Assembly: GCF_000335475.2 (NCBI RefSeq)
Contig: NZ_ANAH02000018.1
Location: forward strand, 1-64,000
Length of the DNA: 64,000 nt
Direction: 5' to 3'
Source: Cystobacter fuscus DSM 2262
Lineage (GTDB): Bacteria; Myxococcota; Myxococcia; Myxococcales; Myxococcaceae
Within the stretch, counting starts at the first letter, position 1; the number at the start of each line of letters is the position of its first letter. The notes beneath the pieces were generated by a model. That model had not been told where the DNA came from. It ran no database searches and worked only from the letters and a program-made list of their open reading frames with translations. Position numbers and translations under genes: made by a program. Below are positions 55,420-64,000 of this stretch, one piece after another.

Positions 55420-57237
55420 ATGGCCCACAAGGACGTCCCCAATATCGTGGTCATGGTGGGGGGCACGACGGATCCCGGCAATACGGCTCTCCAGTCACGC
55501 TCCGCCAGCTACCAGAACACCGCGCTCGAGAAGGACCCGGACTGGTACTGGCGGGACAACCCGGAGCTGCTCAAGGCGCTCAAGCTGCTCCAGAAGAAGT
55601 ACACCAACCTGCACCTCTTCACCGCGCACGGGTGGACCGGGGACAACGCGGCGGCCAACCGGAAGGTCGCCGGGGCCTACCTCGCCAACCGCCTGTGCGG
55701 GGGCGCTGGCCAGAAGGCCTACTACAAGGCACTGCTCAACAGCGAGGTCTCCTTCCACCTCATCGGTCACTCGCACGGCGGCAACGTCATCAACGAGCTC
55801 ACGCGCGAAGCCGCGCACTCCAAAGCCTGGCCGAAGCACTGGAAGATTCGCAGCATCACCTACCTGTCCACGCCCTTCTTCACGCAGCTGCATCCGGTGG
55901 ACACCGGCGCCTTCGACAAGGACTGCCGCATCCTCAATGTCTTCTGCAGATACGATCTCACCCAACGGGTCATCGCCGACTTCTCGCTGGAACCGATGAC
56001 GAACGTGCTGAAGCTGGCGGGTGTCGATCAGCTCACCTGCAAGCTTCAGTGCCTGACCAATGGCCTGGGGTTCGATCGTCAGCACTTCGAGTCGCTCATC
56101 AAGTCGGTGAGCGTGAAGGACATGGATCCCAGTTGGAAGATCGACCTCACGTTGATGCTCGACAAGGACAAGGGCACCTGGTTCTACGGCGCGGTCCTGC
56201 GCCTGCTGGGGCGTCTCAACGAGGTGTTCGTCGCGTTGCAGCAGCTCGTCAACAAGCTCAACGTGGGCCTCGACTTCCCGGTGCCCAAGGAGCTGGATCC
56301 GTCGGGGAAGGTCCATCGCCAGGTGATGAGTGCCCCGCTCGCCGCGCAGTTCCGCGCCGAGCTGAACAAGCTGCAGGGGGGACTCAAGAAGATGGAGGCG
56401 GCCTTCAAGACGCGCCTGGCCAGCGGCCAGTTCCCCCTGATGAAGGTCTTCGACGACCTGCACGTCGTCGACTTCCTCGAGCCGCTGGTCAAATTCATCT
56501 CGGTGGATCGCAAGACCTTGCAGGGGCCCCTGTGGAACCTGGTGGTTCAGCTCCTCCGCGAGCAGATGTTCAAGTTCGACAACACGAGCGCCGTCCCGGA
56601 CGCCCAGCTGCGCAACACGCCGTTCGCGTCCCGCATCGTCCCGCTGGACATCTCCATCAAGGATCCCTACAGCACGAAGGGAAAGGACGTCGCGTTCAAC
56701 AAGTTCATCAAGCGGCTGGAAGGCATCGAGGCACGCTACGCACAGACGAACTCCGTGTACGAGCTGAGGGACCTGCTCTTCACGCTCCTGGCGCACGTGG
56801 AGCCCATGCGCGCCAAGGCGACCGAATGGGCCTCGCTGGTGGACTGGTATGAAGGCCTGTTGCGGAACACGAACTGGCTGAACAAGAAGCTGGGAGGCGG
56901 CTCCGCGGCCAATGATCTCTTCTTGAAGTTCGTGCAGGTGCTGGAGAACTACGCCCTCATCATCAAGGAGCGGGACTGCGGGCAGCTGGAGGTGCCGACC
57001 GTGGCACCCGCCAAGACGGCGAGCAAACCCGAACAGAAGGCCGAGCTCGACTGTACGTGCAAACAGAAGACTCCGGCCGCGAAGGCAGGCGAGTCGAAGC
57101 CACCCGTGCCTCCGCCTCCACCCCCCATGGGCAGCCTGGGCTACCTGGCGGTCGTCGCGCACTCCACCAGCCGGCAGGCGCTGTATCTGGAAGTGCAGCA
57201 GGCCTTGGAGGCGCAGTTCAATACCCTGAAGCGCTAG
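55420..57237 (+). CDS. Putative alpha/beta hydrolase with GHSHGG motif
   Basis: Unnamed protein of 605 residues. The first 200 residues resemble an alpha/beta hydrolase: an early strand (IVVMVGGTTDPGNT), and the nucleophile elbow FHLIGHSHGGNVINEL near 115-125, with Ser as likely nucleophile. The acid and His partners cannot be placed safely. Residues 200-500 are mostly helical (LNKLQGGLKKMEAAFKTRLA), and the C-terminus has CTCKQK followed by a Pro run. No signal peptide. It follows an L,D-transpeptidase that also lacks a signal peptide, so both could be effectors of a contact-dependent secretion system; this is inference. It may instead be an ordinary lipase or esterase. Confidence 0.65.
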   Translation: MAHKDVPNIVVMVGGTTDPGNTALQSRSASYQNTALEKDPDWYWRDNPELLKALKLLQKKYTNLHLFTAHGWTGDNAAANRKVAGAYLANRLCGGAGQKAYYKALLNSEVSFHLIGHSHGGNVINELTREAAHSKAWPKHWKIRSITYLSTPFFTQLHPVDTGAFDKDCRILNVFCRYDLTQRVIADFSLEPMTNVLKLAGVDQLTCKLQCLTNGLGFDRQHFESLIKSVSVKDMDPSWKIDLTLMLDKDKGTWFYGAVLRLLGRLNEVFVALQQLVNKLNVGLDFPVPKELDPSGKVHRQVMSAPLAAQFRAELNKLQGGLKKMEAAFKTRLASGQFPLMKVFDDLHVVDFLEPLVKFISVDRKTLQGPLWNLVVQLLREQMFKFDNTSAVPDAQLRNTPFASRIVPLDISIKDPYSTKGKDVAFNKFIKRLEGIEARYAQTNSVYELRDLLFTLLAHVEPMRAKATEWASLVDWYEGLLRNTNWLNKKLGGGSAANDLFLKFVQVLENYALIIKERDCGQLEVPTVAPAKTASKPEQKAELDCTCKQKTPAAKAGESKPPVPPPPPPMGSLGYLAVVAHSTSRQALYLEVQQALEAQFNTLKR

Positions 57238-57262
57238 GTGCCTGGCCGGGCTGGGGTCCGCC

Positions 57263-58003
57263 TCAACGCGGCGCGGGGCGGCAACTCCCCACGGCGTTGC
57301 GGCCACACTCGCCGCCATCCTCCCAGGTGGCGCCCGACAGCCTGGCCTCCGTCAGATCCACCCCCCGCAGGTTGGCTCCTTCCAGGTTGGCATCGCGCAG
57401 ATCGGCGCCTCGGAGGATGGCCCCTTCGAGGTTGCAGCGCACGAGGGTGGTGGCTCGGAGCTTCGCCCCCGAGAGATCCGCGCCCATGAGGAGCGCGCCT
57501 CCGCTCGAGACGTCGTAGGCGTGGAACCGCTCGGAGCGGCGGTGGAGCCCCAGGGGGCCATGCAGGCTGTGCTCCTCGAGGTTGAGGCCCCGGAGGTTGG
57601 CCCGCTCGAAGTTGACGGACTCCAACGCGCGCGCGGTGCGCAGGTCGGCGCCCTCCAGGTTGGCCCCTTGGAGCTGCGCGTTCTCCAGGTAGATGTCGTC
57701 GAGCCGAGCGCCCCGCAGGTCGGCCCCCTGGGCCTGGGCGCGCGTCAGGATGGCGCCGCGCAGATCGGCGTTGCGCAGGCGAGCCCGGGCCAGCTTCGCA
57801 TCCTCCAACCTGGCATTGGCGAGGCGCACCCCTTCGAGGTCCGCCCCCTCGAGCATGGCGCCCGTGAGCGTGCAGCCCTCGCACTCCCGCGTCTCCAGGA
57901 GTCGCCGGACGTTCTTCTCCTGCTCGCTGAGACACCCCGACAGCCCGGGGCTGGACAGCAGGAGCAGGAGGAGGACGGAGCCAGGGGCAGGGTGGCGGAG
58001 CAT
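57263..58003 (-). CDS. Pentapeptide-repeat lipoprotein
   Basis: Protein of 246 residues. The ATG at 58003 gives a lipoprotein signal (VLLLLLLSSPGLSGC), so a 34-residue upstream extension is not used. After the anchor come about 20 pentapeptide repeats of the A(D/N)LxX type: GAMLEGADLEGVRLANARLE, LRNADLRGAILTRAQAQGAD and others, forming a right-handed beta helix. The repeats are broken once by a non-repeat loop (SLHGPLGLHRRSERFHAYDV). It likely faces the periplasm or cell surface. Function unknown. It converges on the hydrolase gene with 25 bases between. Confidence 0.85.
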   Translation of the reverse strand: MLRHPAPGSVLLLLLLSSPGLSGCLSEQEKNVRRLLETRECEGCTLTGAMLEGADLEGVRLANARLEDAKLARARLRNADLRGAILTRAQAQGADLRGARLDDIYLENAQLQGANLEGADLRTARALESVNFERANLRGLNLEEHSLHGPLGLHRRSERFHAYDVSSGGALLMGADLSGAKLRATTLVRCNLEGAILRGADLRDANLEGANLRGVDLTEARLSGATWEDGGECGRNAVGSCRPAPR

Positions 58004-58118
58004 GGCCCCGGAGTCTACCCTGACACGGAAGAAGTGGCCGTTAGCGTTGTCAGGCCACCTCGCGCTATCAGCTCCGAGGCGGCCTGGGAGGATGCAGTGA
58101 TGCATCTCACTTTCCAGG

Positions 58119-58218
58119 TGTGAAGCGCGTCACCGAGCCCAAGCGATTCACGTGGCAACGTGGTCACTCATGGAAAGCCAGCGGGTAGTCCCGGGGAACG
58201 GGACCCTTGGCCATCCAC
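58119..58218 (+). promoter_or_regulatory. Duplicated leader, copy A, with CRP-like site
   Basis: About 100 bases upstream of the first kelch gene that reappear, roughly three-quarters identical by hand alignment, at 61955-62055. Both copies begin with TGTGAAGCGCGTCACCG, which contains TGTGA-N6-TCACC, one base short of the CRP half-site pair TGTGA-N6-TCACA. It is centred about 108 bases before the kelch ATG. Likely a shared control element; regulator not identified. Confidence 0.6.
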
Positions 58219-58233
58219 TCAAAGGAGACAGTC

Positions 58234-61200
58234 ATGGCATCCACACCAAGACCTGGGGTGGACGTGGTTGCGCGGTTGGTCCTGGCCTCGGCGTTGCTGT
58301 GGTTGGCTTGCGGTGAGGTGTCGCGGGACGGCGCACTGCACTGGGAGCAGTTGGGTCTTCAGGCGACGCCCGGTGGGCAGTGGCGCCCTACGAAATCTCT
58401 AGCCACGGCTCGCGAGGGCCACACGGCGACGCTGTTGCCCTCCGGCAAGGTGCTGGTCTCCGGAGGCTGGGGCTCCAGTGACCGTCTCGCCAGCGCGGAG
58501 GTGTATGACCCGGGGACGGGGGAATGGAGCCTCACGGGCGCTCTGGACACGGATCGCACGGGCCACACGGCGACGCTGTTGCCCTCCGGCAAGGTGCTGG
58601 TCTCCGGAGGGGAAGGAGGGTACGTCTCCCTCTCCAGCGCGGAGGTGTACGACCCGGGGACGGGAAAATGGAGCCCCACGGTCGCCCTGGACACGGCTCG
58701 CAACAGCCACACGGCGACGCTGTTGCCCTCCGGCAAGGTGCTGGTCTCCGGAGGAGAGGGCTGGGATGGTGACTCCCTCTCCAGCGCGGAGGTGTACGAC
58801 CCGGGGACGAAGGAATGGAGCCCCACGGGCGCCCTGGCCACGGCTCGCTATGGCCACACGGCGACGCTGTTGCCCTCCGGCAAGGTGCTGGTCTCCGGAG
58901 GGAGAGAGTTCATCAGCTTCGGCTCAGGCGTCGGCTTCCTCTCCAGCGCGGAGGTGTACGACCCGGGGACGGGAAAATGGAGCCCCACGGGCGCCCTGGC
59001 CAAGGCTCGCCGTTGGCACACGGCGACGCTGTTGCCCTCCGGCAAGGTGCTGGTCTCCGGAGGGGAGGACTCGAGTGGCCCTCTCGCCAGCGCGGAGGTG
59101 TACGACCCGGAGACGGGGGAATGGAGCCCCACGGTCGCCCTGGCCACGGCTCACCGTGGGCACACGGCGACGCTGTTGCCCTCCGGCAAGGTGCTGGTCT
59201 CCGGAGGTCTGGGTTCAAATGCGGAGGTGTACGACCCGGGGACGGGGGAATGGAGCCCCACGGTCGCCCTGGCCACTGCTCGCGGTTCGCACGCGGCGAC
59301 GCTGTTGCCCTCCGGCAAGGTGCTGGTCTCCGGAGGTCGGGGTTCAAATGGCTTGCTCGCCAGCGCGGAGGTGTACGACCCGGGGACGGGAAAATGGAGC
59401 CCCACGGGCGCCCTGGCCACGGCTCGCGGTTCGCACACGGCGACGTTGTTGCCCTCCGGCAAGGTGCTGGTCTCCGGAGGGGGCGGGTACGACTGGAGTG
59501 GCGATCTCGCCAGCGCGGAGGTGTACGACCCGGGGACGGGGGAATGGAGCTCCACGGGCGTCCTGGCCACGGCTCGCCGTTGGCACACGGCGACGCTGTT
59601 GCCCTCCGGCAAGGTGCTGGTCTCCGGAGGGGGGGGGGACTCAGATGACGGCACTCTCGCCAGCGCGGAGGTGTACGACCCGGGGACGGGGGAATGGAGC
59701 CCCACGGGCGCCCTGGACACGGCTCGCATAAACCACACGGCGACGCTGTTGCCCTCCGGCAAGGTGCTGGTCTCCGGAGGGGGGGACTGGAGTAGCCCTC
59801 TCCTCTCCAGCGCGGAGGTGTACGACCCGGGGACGGGAAAATGGAGCCCCACGGGCGCCCTGGACACGGCTCGCTATGGCCACACGGCGACGCTGTTGCC
59901 CTCCGGCAAGGTGCTGGTCTCCGGAGGAGTGGGCTGGAGTGGCCGTCTCGACAGCGCGGAGGTGTACGACCCGGGGACGGGGGAATGGAGCCCCACGGGC
60001 GCCCTGGCCACGGCCCGCGACAACCACACGGCGACGCTGTTGCCCTCCGGCAAGGTGCTGGTCTCCGGAGGGGAGGACTCGAGTGGCCGTCTCGACAGCG
60101 CGGAGGTGTACGACCCGGGGACGGGGGAATGGAGCCCCACGGGCGCCCTGGCCACGGCTCGCTCCAGCCACACGGCGACGCTGTTGCCCTCCGGCAAGGT
60201 GCTGGTCTCCGGAGGGGATAGCCCAGGCTACTACCTCGCCAGCGCGGAGGTGTACGAGGACACGGGAGTTCGCGAGGAGTGGCGTCCCATCATTACCTCG
60301 CCCGCCCAGCAACAACCGGGTGAGCTGTTCCACATCACCGGGAGCCGTTTACGAGCTCCCTCGGAGGCAAGCAGCGGCAACACGCAGAGTTCCGCCACGA
60401 ATCTTCCCCTCGTCAGTCTCTTGGCATTGGAGGGAGGAGCGCTGACACGTGTAACACTCCTGGACTCGGTCTTCGATACGGATGTGGCCGTGCGGATGCC
60501 GAGCGTGCCGAACGGCTACTATATCCTTTCCGTGATGACTAACGCCATCCATGGTGGGCAGTTGGTGCTCGTGGAGGGGCCTCCTCTGGCAGCACCCGCT
60601 GTGACCGCACCACTGGAGGGATCGTTCGTCAACAACACGCGGCCCACCATCGAAGGCACGGCGGGTGCGGAGGTCACGGTGGCGCTGTGGCTGGATGGTA
60701 AAAAGGAAGGGACAGTCGATACAAACAAGGAGGGACAATGGTTCTTCAAGCCGGCCACTGCATTGGCTGAGGGACCCCACGAATTCCATACCACCGCTAC
60801 GGACAAAATAGGTAATGTCAGTCCTGCCTCCGAGACACGCGGCTTCATGGTCGACTCGGCGCGGCCAGATGCGCCCGTCATGACCTCCCCTGGGGATAGC
60901 GTCAACACGGCCACACCCCTCATTAGTGGAAAGGCGGAGGTAGAGAGCAAGGTGACGGTGTGGCTGGATGGGACAGAAGCAGGGAGCACTTTGGCCAACA
61001 GGGCAGGGGTCTGGGCTTTCATGCCTGAGACCCTGTTGGAGCAAGGCTACCGCCGGGTCAAGGCCACCGCCACGGACAAGGCAGGCAATGTCAGTCCTGC
61101 CTCCGAGACACGCGGCTTCATGGTCGACTCGGTGCCGCCAGCAGCGCCCGTCATGCTCACCCCTGGGGACAGCGTCAACACGGCCACACCCATCATTAGT

Positions 61201-61818
61201 GGCACGGCGGAGGCGAATAGCGAGGTGACGGTGTGGTTGGATGGGGTAGAAGCAGGGCGCGCTGTGGCCAGTGAGGCGGGGACCTGGAAGTTCATCCCGG
61301 AGACACTGTTGGAGCAAGGCAACCGCCAGGTCAAGGCCACAGCCGCGGACAAGGTGGGTAATGTCAGTCTTTACTCGGAGACGCGCATTTTCATGGTCGA
61401 TTCCGTGCCGCCAGCGGCGCCCGTCATGACCACTCCTGGAGACAGCGTCAACACGACCACGCCCATCATCAGTGGCACGGCGGAGGTGGAGAGCAAGGTG
61501 AAGGTGTGGCTGGATGATGAGGAGGAAAATGCCACGACGATCACGGTGGACGCGGCGGGAAAATGGCGCTTCAGCCCCCCTACGGCGCTAAAACTTGGGT
61601 ACCACTCCGTCTCCGCCCTCGCCACGGATGCCGTGGGCAATTCCAGCACTCCGTCCAAGCACCGGTTCGCCGTCCAGAGGAGTCATTATGGCTGGGGTTG
61701 CACCACCTCCTCCGCCGCTCCTGCCTCCTGGACCTTGTTGGTGCTCGCCTGGTCTCTTGGCAGGCGTCGGCTCAAGTCTCCTCAGCAGCCGAGCAGGCGT
61801 GGACCCACCGCGCCGTAG
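58234..61818 (+). CDS. Kelch-repeat lipoprotein with Ig-like domains and MYXO-CTERM-like tail
   Basis: Protein of 1194 residues. A lipoprotein signal ([10 protein letters not shown]) is followed by 13 kelch-type repeats (about 50-680), each near [26 protein letters not shown] and [12 protein letters not shown], predicted to form one or more beta propellers. Four Ig-like domains follow (about 790-1165; [31 protein letters not shown]). The tail [20 protein letters not shown] then GRRRL resembles MYXO-CTERM. The ATG at 58234 has AAGGAGA before it. Repeats are nearly identical at DNA level as well. Likely a surface adhesin or carbohydrate-binding protein; a paralogue starts at 63150. Confidence 0.87.
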   Translation: MASTPRPGVDVVARLVLASALLWLACGEVSRDGALHWEQLGLQATPGGQWRPTKSLATAREGHTATLLPSGKVLVSGGWGSSDRLASAEVYDPGTGEWSLTGALDTDRTGHTATLLPSGKVLVSGGEGGYVSLSSAEVYDPGTGKWSPTVALDTARNSHTATLLPSGKVLVSGGEGWDGDSLSSAEVYDPGTKEWSPTGALATARYGHTATLLPSGKVLVSGGREFISFGSGVGFLSSAEVYDPGTGKWSPTGALAKARRWHTATLLPSGKVLVSGGEDSSGPLASAEVYDPETGEWSPTVALATAHRGHTATLLPSGKVLVSGGLGSNAEVYDPGTGEWSPTVALATARGSHAATLLPSGKVLVSGGRGSNGLLASAEVYDPGTGKWSPTGALATARGSHTATLLPSGKVLVSGGGGYDWSGDLASAEVYDPGTGEWSSTGVLATARRWHTATLLPSGKVLVSGGGGDSDDGTLASAEVYDPGTGEWSPTGALDTARINHTATLLPSGKVLVSGGGDWSSPLLSSAEVYDPGTGKWSPTGALDTARYGHTATLLPSGKVLVSGGVGWSGRLDSAEVYDPGTGEWSPTGALATARDNHTATLLPSGKVLVSGGEDSSGRLDSAEVYDPGTGEWSPTGALATARSSHTATLLPSGKVLVSGGDSPGYYLASAEVYEDTGVREEWRPIITSPAQQQPGELFHITGSRLRAPSEASSGNTQSSATNLPLVSLLALEGGALTRVTLLDSVFDTDVAVRMPSVPNGYYILSVMTNAIHGGQLVLVEGPPLAAPAVTAPLEGSFVNNTRPTIEGTAGAEVTVALWLDGKKEGTVDTNKEGQWFFKPATALAEGPHEFHTTATDKIGNVSPASETRGFMVDSARPDAPVMTSPGDSVNTATPLISGKAEVESKVTVWLDGTEAGSTLANRAGVWAFMPETLLEQGYRRVKATATDKAGNVSPASETRGFMVDSVPPAAPVMLTPGDSVNTATPIISGTAEANSEVTVWLDGVEAGRAVASEAGTWKFIPETLLEQGNRQVKATAADKVGNVSLYSETRIFMVDSVPPAAPVMTTPGDSVNTTTPIISGTAEVESKVKVWLDDEEENATTITVDAAGKWRFSPPTALKLGYHSVSALATDAVGNSSTPSKHRFAVQRSHYGWGCTTSSAAPASWTLLVLAWSLGRRRLKSPQQPSRRGPTAP
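58400..60258 (+). repeat. Kelch-encoding DNA minisatellite, 13 units
   Basis: Thirteen head-to-tail units of about 130-160 bases. Each contains an almost invariant block (CACACGGCGACGCTGTTGCC, then CTCCGGCAAGGTGCTGGTCT), with differences mainly in the short loop after VSGG and at the pair of residues before HTATLL. Synonymous sites are as well conserved as others, which implies recent duplication or ongoing homogenisation and makes copy number prone to change. Confidence 0.85.
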
Positions 61819-62122
61819 GACTCGGTGCGTGGAGGCTTCCAGCCGTGCGGCGGCGGTTCGCCGGGCCGGCGGCCTCCCTGTGAACACGGTGGAGGCGGGC
61901 CTCCTGCCCTCGAGGTGGCCGGGGTGGACGCTGTGCGGCGATTCACCGTCCGAGTGTGAAGCGCGTCACCGCGCTCATCTGGCTCACGTGGGAACTTGGT
62001 CTCTCACGGGAAGCCAGAGGGCTTTCCCGGGAGCACGGGGGCCCTGGCCATCCACACTCGCCCTCGGGAGTCGATGGAAACGGATGATGTCTGGTTTGAA
62101 CACTGTCTTGAGAATGGACCCC
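61819..62122. other. Intergenic region holding leader copy B
   Basis: About 300 bases between the kelch gene and the TPR/outer-membrane protein gene. It carries the second copy of the duplicated leader at 61955-62055. The left part is GC-rich with weak local inverted repeats near 61855; no separate gene is supported. Confidence 0.5.
61955..62055 (+). promoter_or_regulatory. Duplicated leader, copy B, with CRP-like site
   Basis: Counterpart of 58119-58218, one base longer. It keeps TGTGAAGCGCGTCACCG exactly, then TCACGTGG, GGAAGCCAG and the closing CTGGCCATCCAC-like block. It precedes the gene at 62123 rather than a kelch gene, so the element was copied with its control function and not with the coding region. 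Confidence 0.6.
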
Positions 62123-63097
62123 ATGAATTCTTTCTCCCGAAGTGCATTGTTGCTGTGGGCGGCGGTGTTGAAGTCCTGGCATGGGGCTCCCTCGCTGCCG
62201 CGAGTGCGTGCCTTGTCCCTGGTGACAGGGGCGCTCACGTGCCTGGCGGTCCCCGCCGCCCACGCGCAGGAGTCCTCGACGATCCAGGTTCCGCCCACCA
62301 AGAACCCCTACATCTCCACGATCGCCGAGCTCTACAAGAAGGCGAAGTACGAGGAGGCCCAGTCCAAGCTGGAGAAGGCCCTGGAGTGGAAGTCCAATGG
62401 GACCCAGGAGGTGCTCTGGCTCAAGCTCATGCAGGGCGTGCTCCAGGCGGAACTGGCCCAGGGCAATGCGCTGGAGTCCTTCAAGGAGGCCCTGACGCTG
62501 AACAAGGAGGCACAGCTGCCCGTGCAGGGCTCCAGGCGCTTGCGCAAGCTCTTCGAGCAGGCCCGCAACACCCTGGGGCTGCCCGCGGACAAGGAGTTGC
62601 TGGCCAAGGAGTTGGAGCAGAGTTCTGGCCCTCGGGGGCCCGTGGTGCCTCGCCCCCCACCGCGGCGGTATGGATGGAGCGTGGGCGTGCGCGGCGAGGC
62701 GGATTTGCTTGGGCTCGAGCTCATCCCCTCCGTCTATCCCTTCGCTCCCGCCGTGAGCGTGGGGTACACCCGCGAGAAGTTGGGAGGCGTGCTGACGGCG
62801 CTGGTGCAGAACTCGCCGGGGCTCAGGGTCGAGGGGCAATTCCACCCACTCACGCTGGGGTGGGTGCGGCCCTATGCGAGGGTGGGCACCACGGTGTGCT
62901 TTGGAGAAAAGGATGAGCAAGAGGTGCCCCACTTCATGGGGGGAGTGAGTGGACGAGGGGCCCTCGGCGTGGACGTGCAGTGGAACTCCCGCATGTTCGC
63001 CTTCGCGGATGTGGCCTACGAGCGCTTCTTCACCGGGAGGAGTCCGTACACGTCGCAGTCGGTGCTGGTCTCGGTGGGCGTGGGCCTGTTTCCCTGA
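62123..63097 (+). CDS. Exported TPR-like / outer-membrane protein
   Basis: Protein of 324 residues if started at the ATG at 62123; in-frame ATGs at 62084, 62087 and 62114 are also possible and none has a good ribosome site. A signal peptide core (LSLVTGALTCLAVPAAHAQE) lies about 30 residues in. The next 110 residues open NPYISTIAELYKKAKYEEAQ and look TPR-like. The C-terminal part (WSVGVRGEADLLG to the end) is beta-rich with a final strand ending in GVGLFP, typical of outer-membrane barrels. The N-terminal layout recalls the protein at 13940. It lies between two kelch paralogues and may be part of their surface assembly. Confidence 0.7.
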   Translation: MNSFSRSALLLWAAVLKSWHGAPSLPRVRALSLVTGALTCLAVPAAHAQESSTIQVPPTKNPYISTIAELYKKAKYEEAQSKLEKALEWKSNGTQEVLWLKLMQGVLQAELAQGNALESFKEALTLNKEAQLPVQGSRRLRKLFEQARNTLGLPADKELLAKELEQSSGPRGPVVPRPPPRRYGWSVGVRGEADLLGLELIPSVYPFAPAVSVGYTREKLGGVLTALVQNSPGLRVEGQFHPLTLGWVRPYARVGTTVCFGEKDEQEVPHFMGGVSGRGALGVDVQWNSRMFAFADVAYERFFTGRSPYTSQSVLVSVGVGLFP

Positions 63098-63149
63098 GCC
63101 CTGGCAGGCCTCAAGCTGAGAAAACACATAACAGCGGAAGGAAACATTC

Positions 63150-64000
63150 ATGCCATCTTCGCCAAGAACAGGGGTGGAGGTTGTTGCGCGGCTGGCTCTT
63201 GCCTCGGCGCTGCTGTGGCTGGCTTGCGGTGAGGTGTCGCGGGACAGAGCTTTGCACCGGGAGCAGTTCGAGCCCAAGGGTCTTCAGGCGACGCCCGGTG
63301 GGCAGTGGAGCCCCTCGGGCGCTCTAGCCACGGCTCGCAGTGGCCACACGGCGACGCTGTTGTCCTCGGGCAAGGTGCTGGTCACCGGAGGGCAGGACGC
63401 AGAAGACGCCTCCCTCGACAGCGCGGAGGTGTACGACCCGGGGACGGGGGAATGGAGCCCCACGGGTGTTCTGGCCACTGCTCGATGGGGCCACACGGCG
63501 ACGCTGTTGCCTTCGGGCAAGGTGCTGGTCACCGGCGGCGAGGGGTGGAGTGGCCCTCTCGCCAGCGTGGAGGTGCGTGACCCGGTCATTGAGGACTGGA
63601 GTTCCACGGGCACTCTGGCCATGGCCCGCGTGGGCCATACGGCGACGCTGTTGCCTTCGGGCAAGGTGCTGGTCACCGGCGGCTGGGGCTCAAGTGGCTC
63701 CCTCGCAAGTGCGGAGATGTACGACCCGGCCACGGGGGAGTGGCGCCCCACGGGTGATCTGACTGAGGCCCGCTATGGCCACACGGCGACGCTATTGTCC
63801 TCGGGCATAGTGCTGGTCACCGGTGGCTGGGGCTCAAGTGGCTCCCTCGCCAGCGCGGAGGTGTATGACCCAGTCACGGAGGAGTGGAGCTTCACGGGTG
63901 CTTTGGCCACGGCTCGCGAGGGCCACACGGCGACGCTGTTGCCCTCCGGCAAGGTGCTGGTCTCCGGCGGCCGGAACTTGAGTGTCCTCCTCGCCAGTGT
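63150..64000 (+). CDS. Second kelch-repeat lipoprotein, partial (runs off right edge)
   Basis: First 283 codons of a paralogue of the gene at 58234. The ATG at 63150 follows GGAAGGAAA. The lipoprotein signal ([16 protein letters not shown]) and the segment [10 protein letters not shown] are nearly the same as in the first gene. Five kelch units are visible, with [16 protein letters not shown] in the first four (VTGG instead of VSGG) and VSGG in the fifth. The frame is open to base 64000. Whether it also ends in Ig domains and a MYXO-CTERM tail cannot be seen. Confidence 0.85.
   Translation, partial: MPSSPRTGVEVVARLALASALLWLACGEVSRDRALHREQFEPKGLQATPGGQWSPSGALATARSGHTATLLSSGKVLVTGGQDAEDASLDSAEVYDPGTGEWSPTGVLATARWGHTATLLPSGKVLVTGGEGWSGPLASVEVRDPVIEDWSSTGTLAMARVGHTATLLPSGKVLVTGGWGSSGSLASAEMYDPATGEWRPTGDLTEARYGHTATLLSSGIVLVTGGWGSSGSLASAEVYDPVTEEWSFTGALATAREGHTATLLPSGKVLVSGGRNLSVLLAS
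63320..64000 (+). repeat. Kelch DNA repeat array, second gene
   Basis: Five visible units of about 130-150 bases related to those at 58400-60258. The first four read CTGGTCACCGG where the first gene reads CTGGTCTCCGG; the fifth reverts to the first gene's form (CCCTCCGGCAAGGTGCTGGT, then CTCCGG), suggesting sequence exchange between the two arrays. Confidence 0.75.

Noticed and set aside
58400-60258. Regular repeats that could suggest a CRISPR array
   Set aside because: Units are about 130-160 bases, in frame, and encode kelch repeats; there are no short palindromic repeats with unique spacers and no cas genes.

Overview
The window is GC-rich, gene-dense chromosomal DNA of a fruiting myxobacterium. 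A Cystobacter/Archangium/Stigmatella-type relative is my inference. The evidence is a complete frz chemosensory operon with divergent frzZ, Ser/Thr kinases with PEGA or histidine-kinase modules, many lipoproteins, and surface proteins ending in MYXO-CTERM-type tails (Gly-Cys, membrane helix, Arg cluster). I see no phage, insertion sequence, rRNA or intact tRNA gene.

Layout. 1-8 kb: frzZ (cut by the left edge), then frzA-B-CD-E-G-F, the pathway controlling gliding reversals. 8-19 kb: a polyhydroxyalkanoate-type small protein, a DUF1015 protein, a secreted glycosidase with a discoidin domain, an aldo/keto reductase, a PEGA Ser/Thr kinase divergent from a TPR/lipoprotein pair, a GAF-PAS histidine kinase and a small two-repeat protein. 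20-28 kb: an ABC exporter operon, hemB, and a three-gene operon (DUF4177-like, RDD membrane protein, fused double D-Ala-D-Ala-ligase-like ATP-grasp protein). An orphan tRNA/tmRNA 3' end follows at 27.8 kb.

27.9-30.4 kb: an AAA-type ATPase overlapping a small PD-(D/E)xK nuclease-like gene, then a tandem-repeat protein of unknown function. This is the best candidate for an undescribed system, probably defence. 30.6-36.2 kb: three enzyme/regulator pairs in a row (aldo/keto reductase-AraC, intradiol dioxygenase-LysR, azoreductase-LysR), which looks like a redox or aromatic-detoxification block.

36.3-64 kb: mostly envelope and signalling genes. They are a 1111-residue secreted protein with three DUF4082-like repeats, an OmpA-type protein, an 870-residue lipoprotein with a MYXO-CTERM tail, a three-subunit molybdenum hydroxylase, a 1758-residue Ser/Thr kinase-ATPase-GAF-histidine kinase, a thioesterase, an L,D-transpeptidase, a GHSHGG hydrolase, a pentapeptide lipoprotein, and two paralogous kelch lipoproteins flanking a TPR/outer-membrane protein. 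The second kelch gene is cut by the right edge.

Non-coding signals worth noting: an array of TGACATGTCA-type palindromes at about one-helical-turn spacing between convergent genes (44.45-44.57 kb), a 16-bp perfect inverted repeat between divergent genes (31.6 kb), a duplicated ~100-bp leader carrying a CRP-like TGTGA-N6-TCACC site (58.1 and 62.0 kb), and a kelch-encoding DNA minisatellite. Coordinates and starts were worked out by eye; family names come from recognised motifs, not searches.
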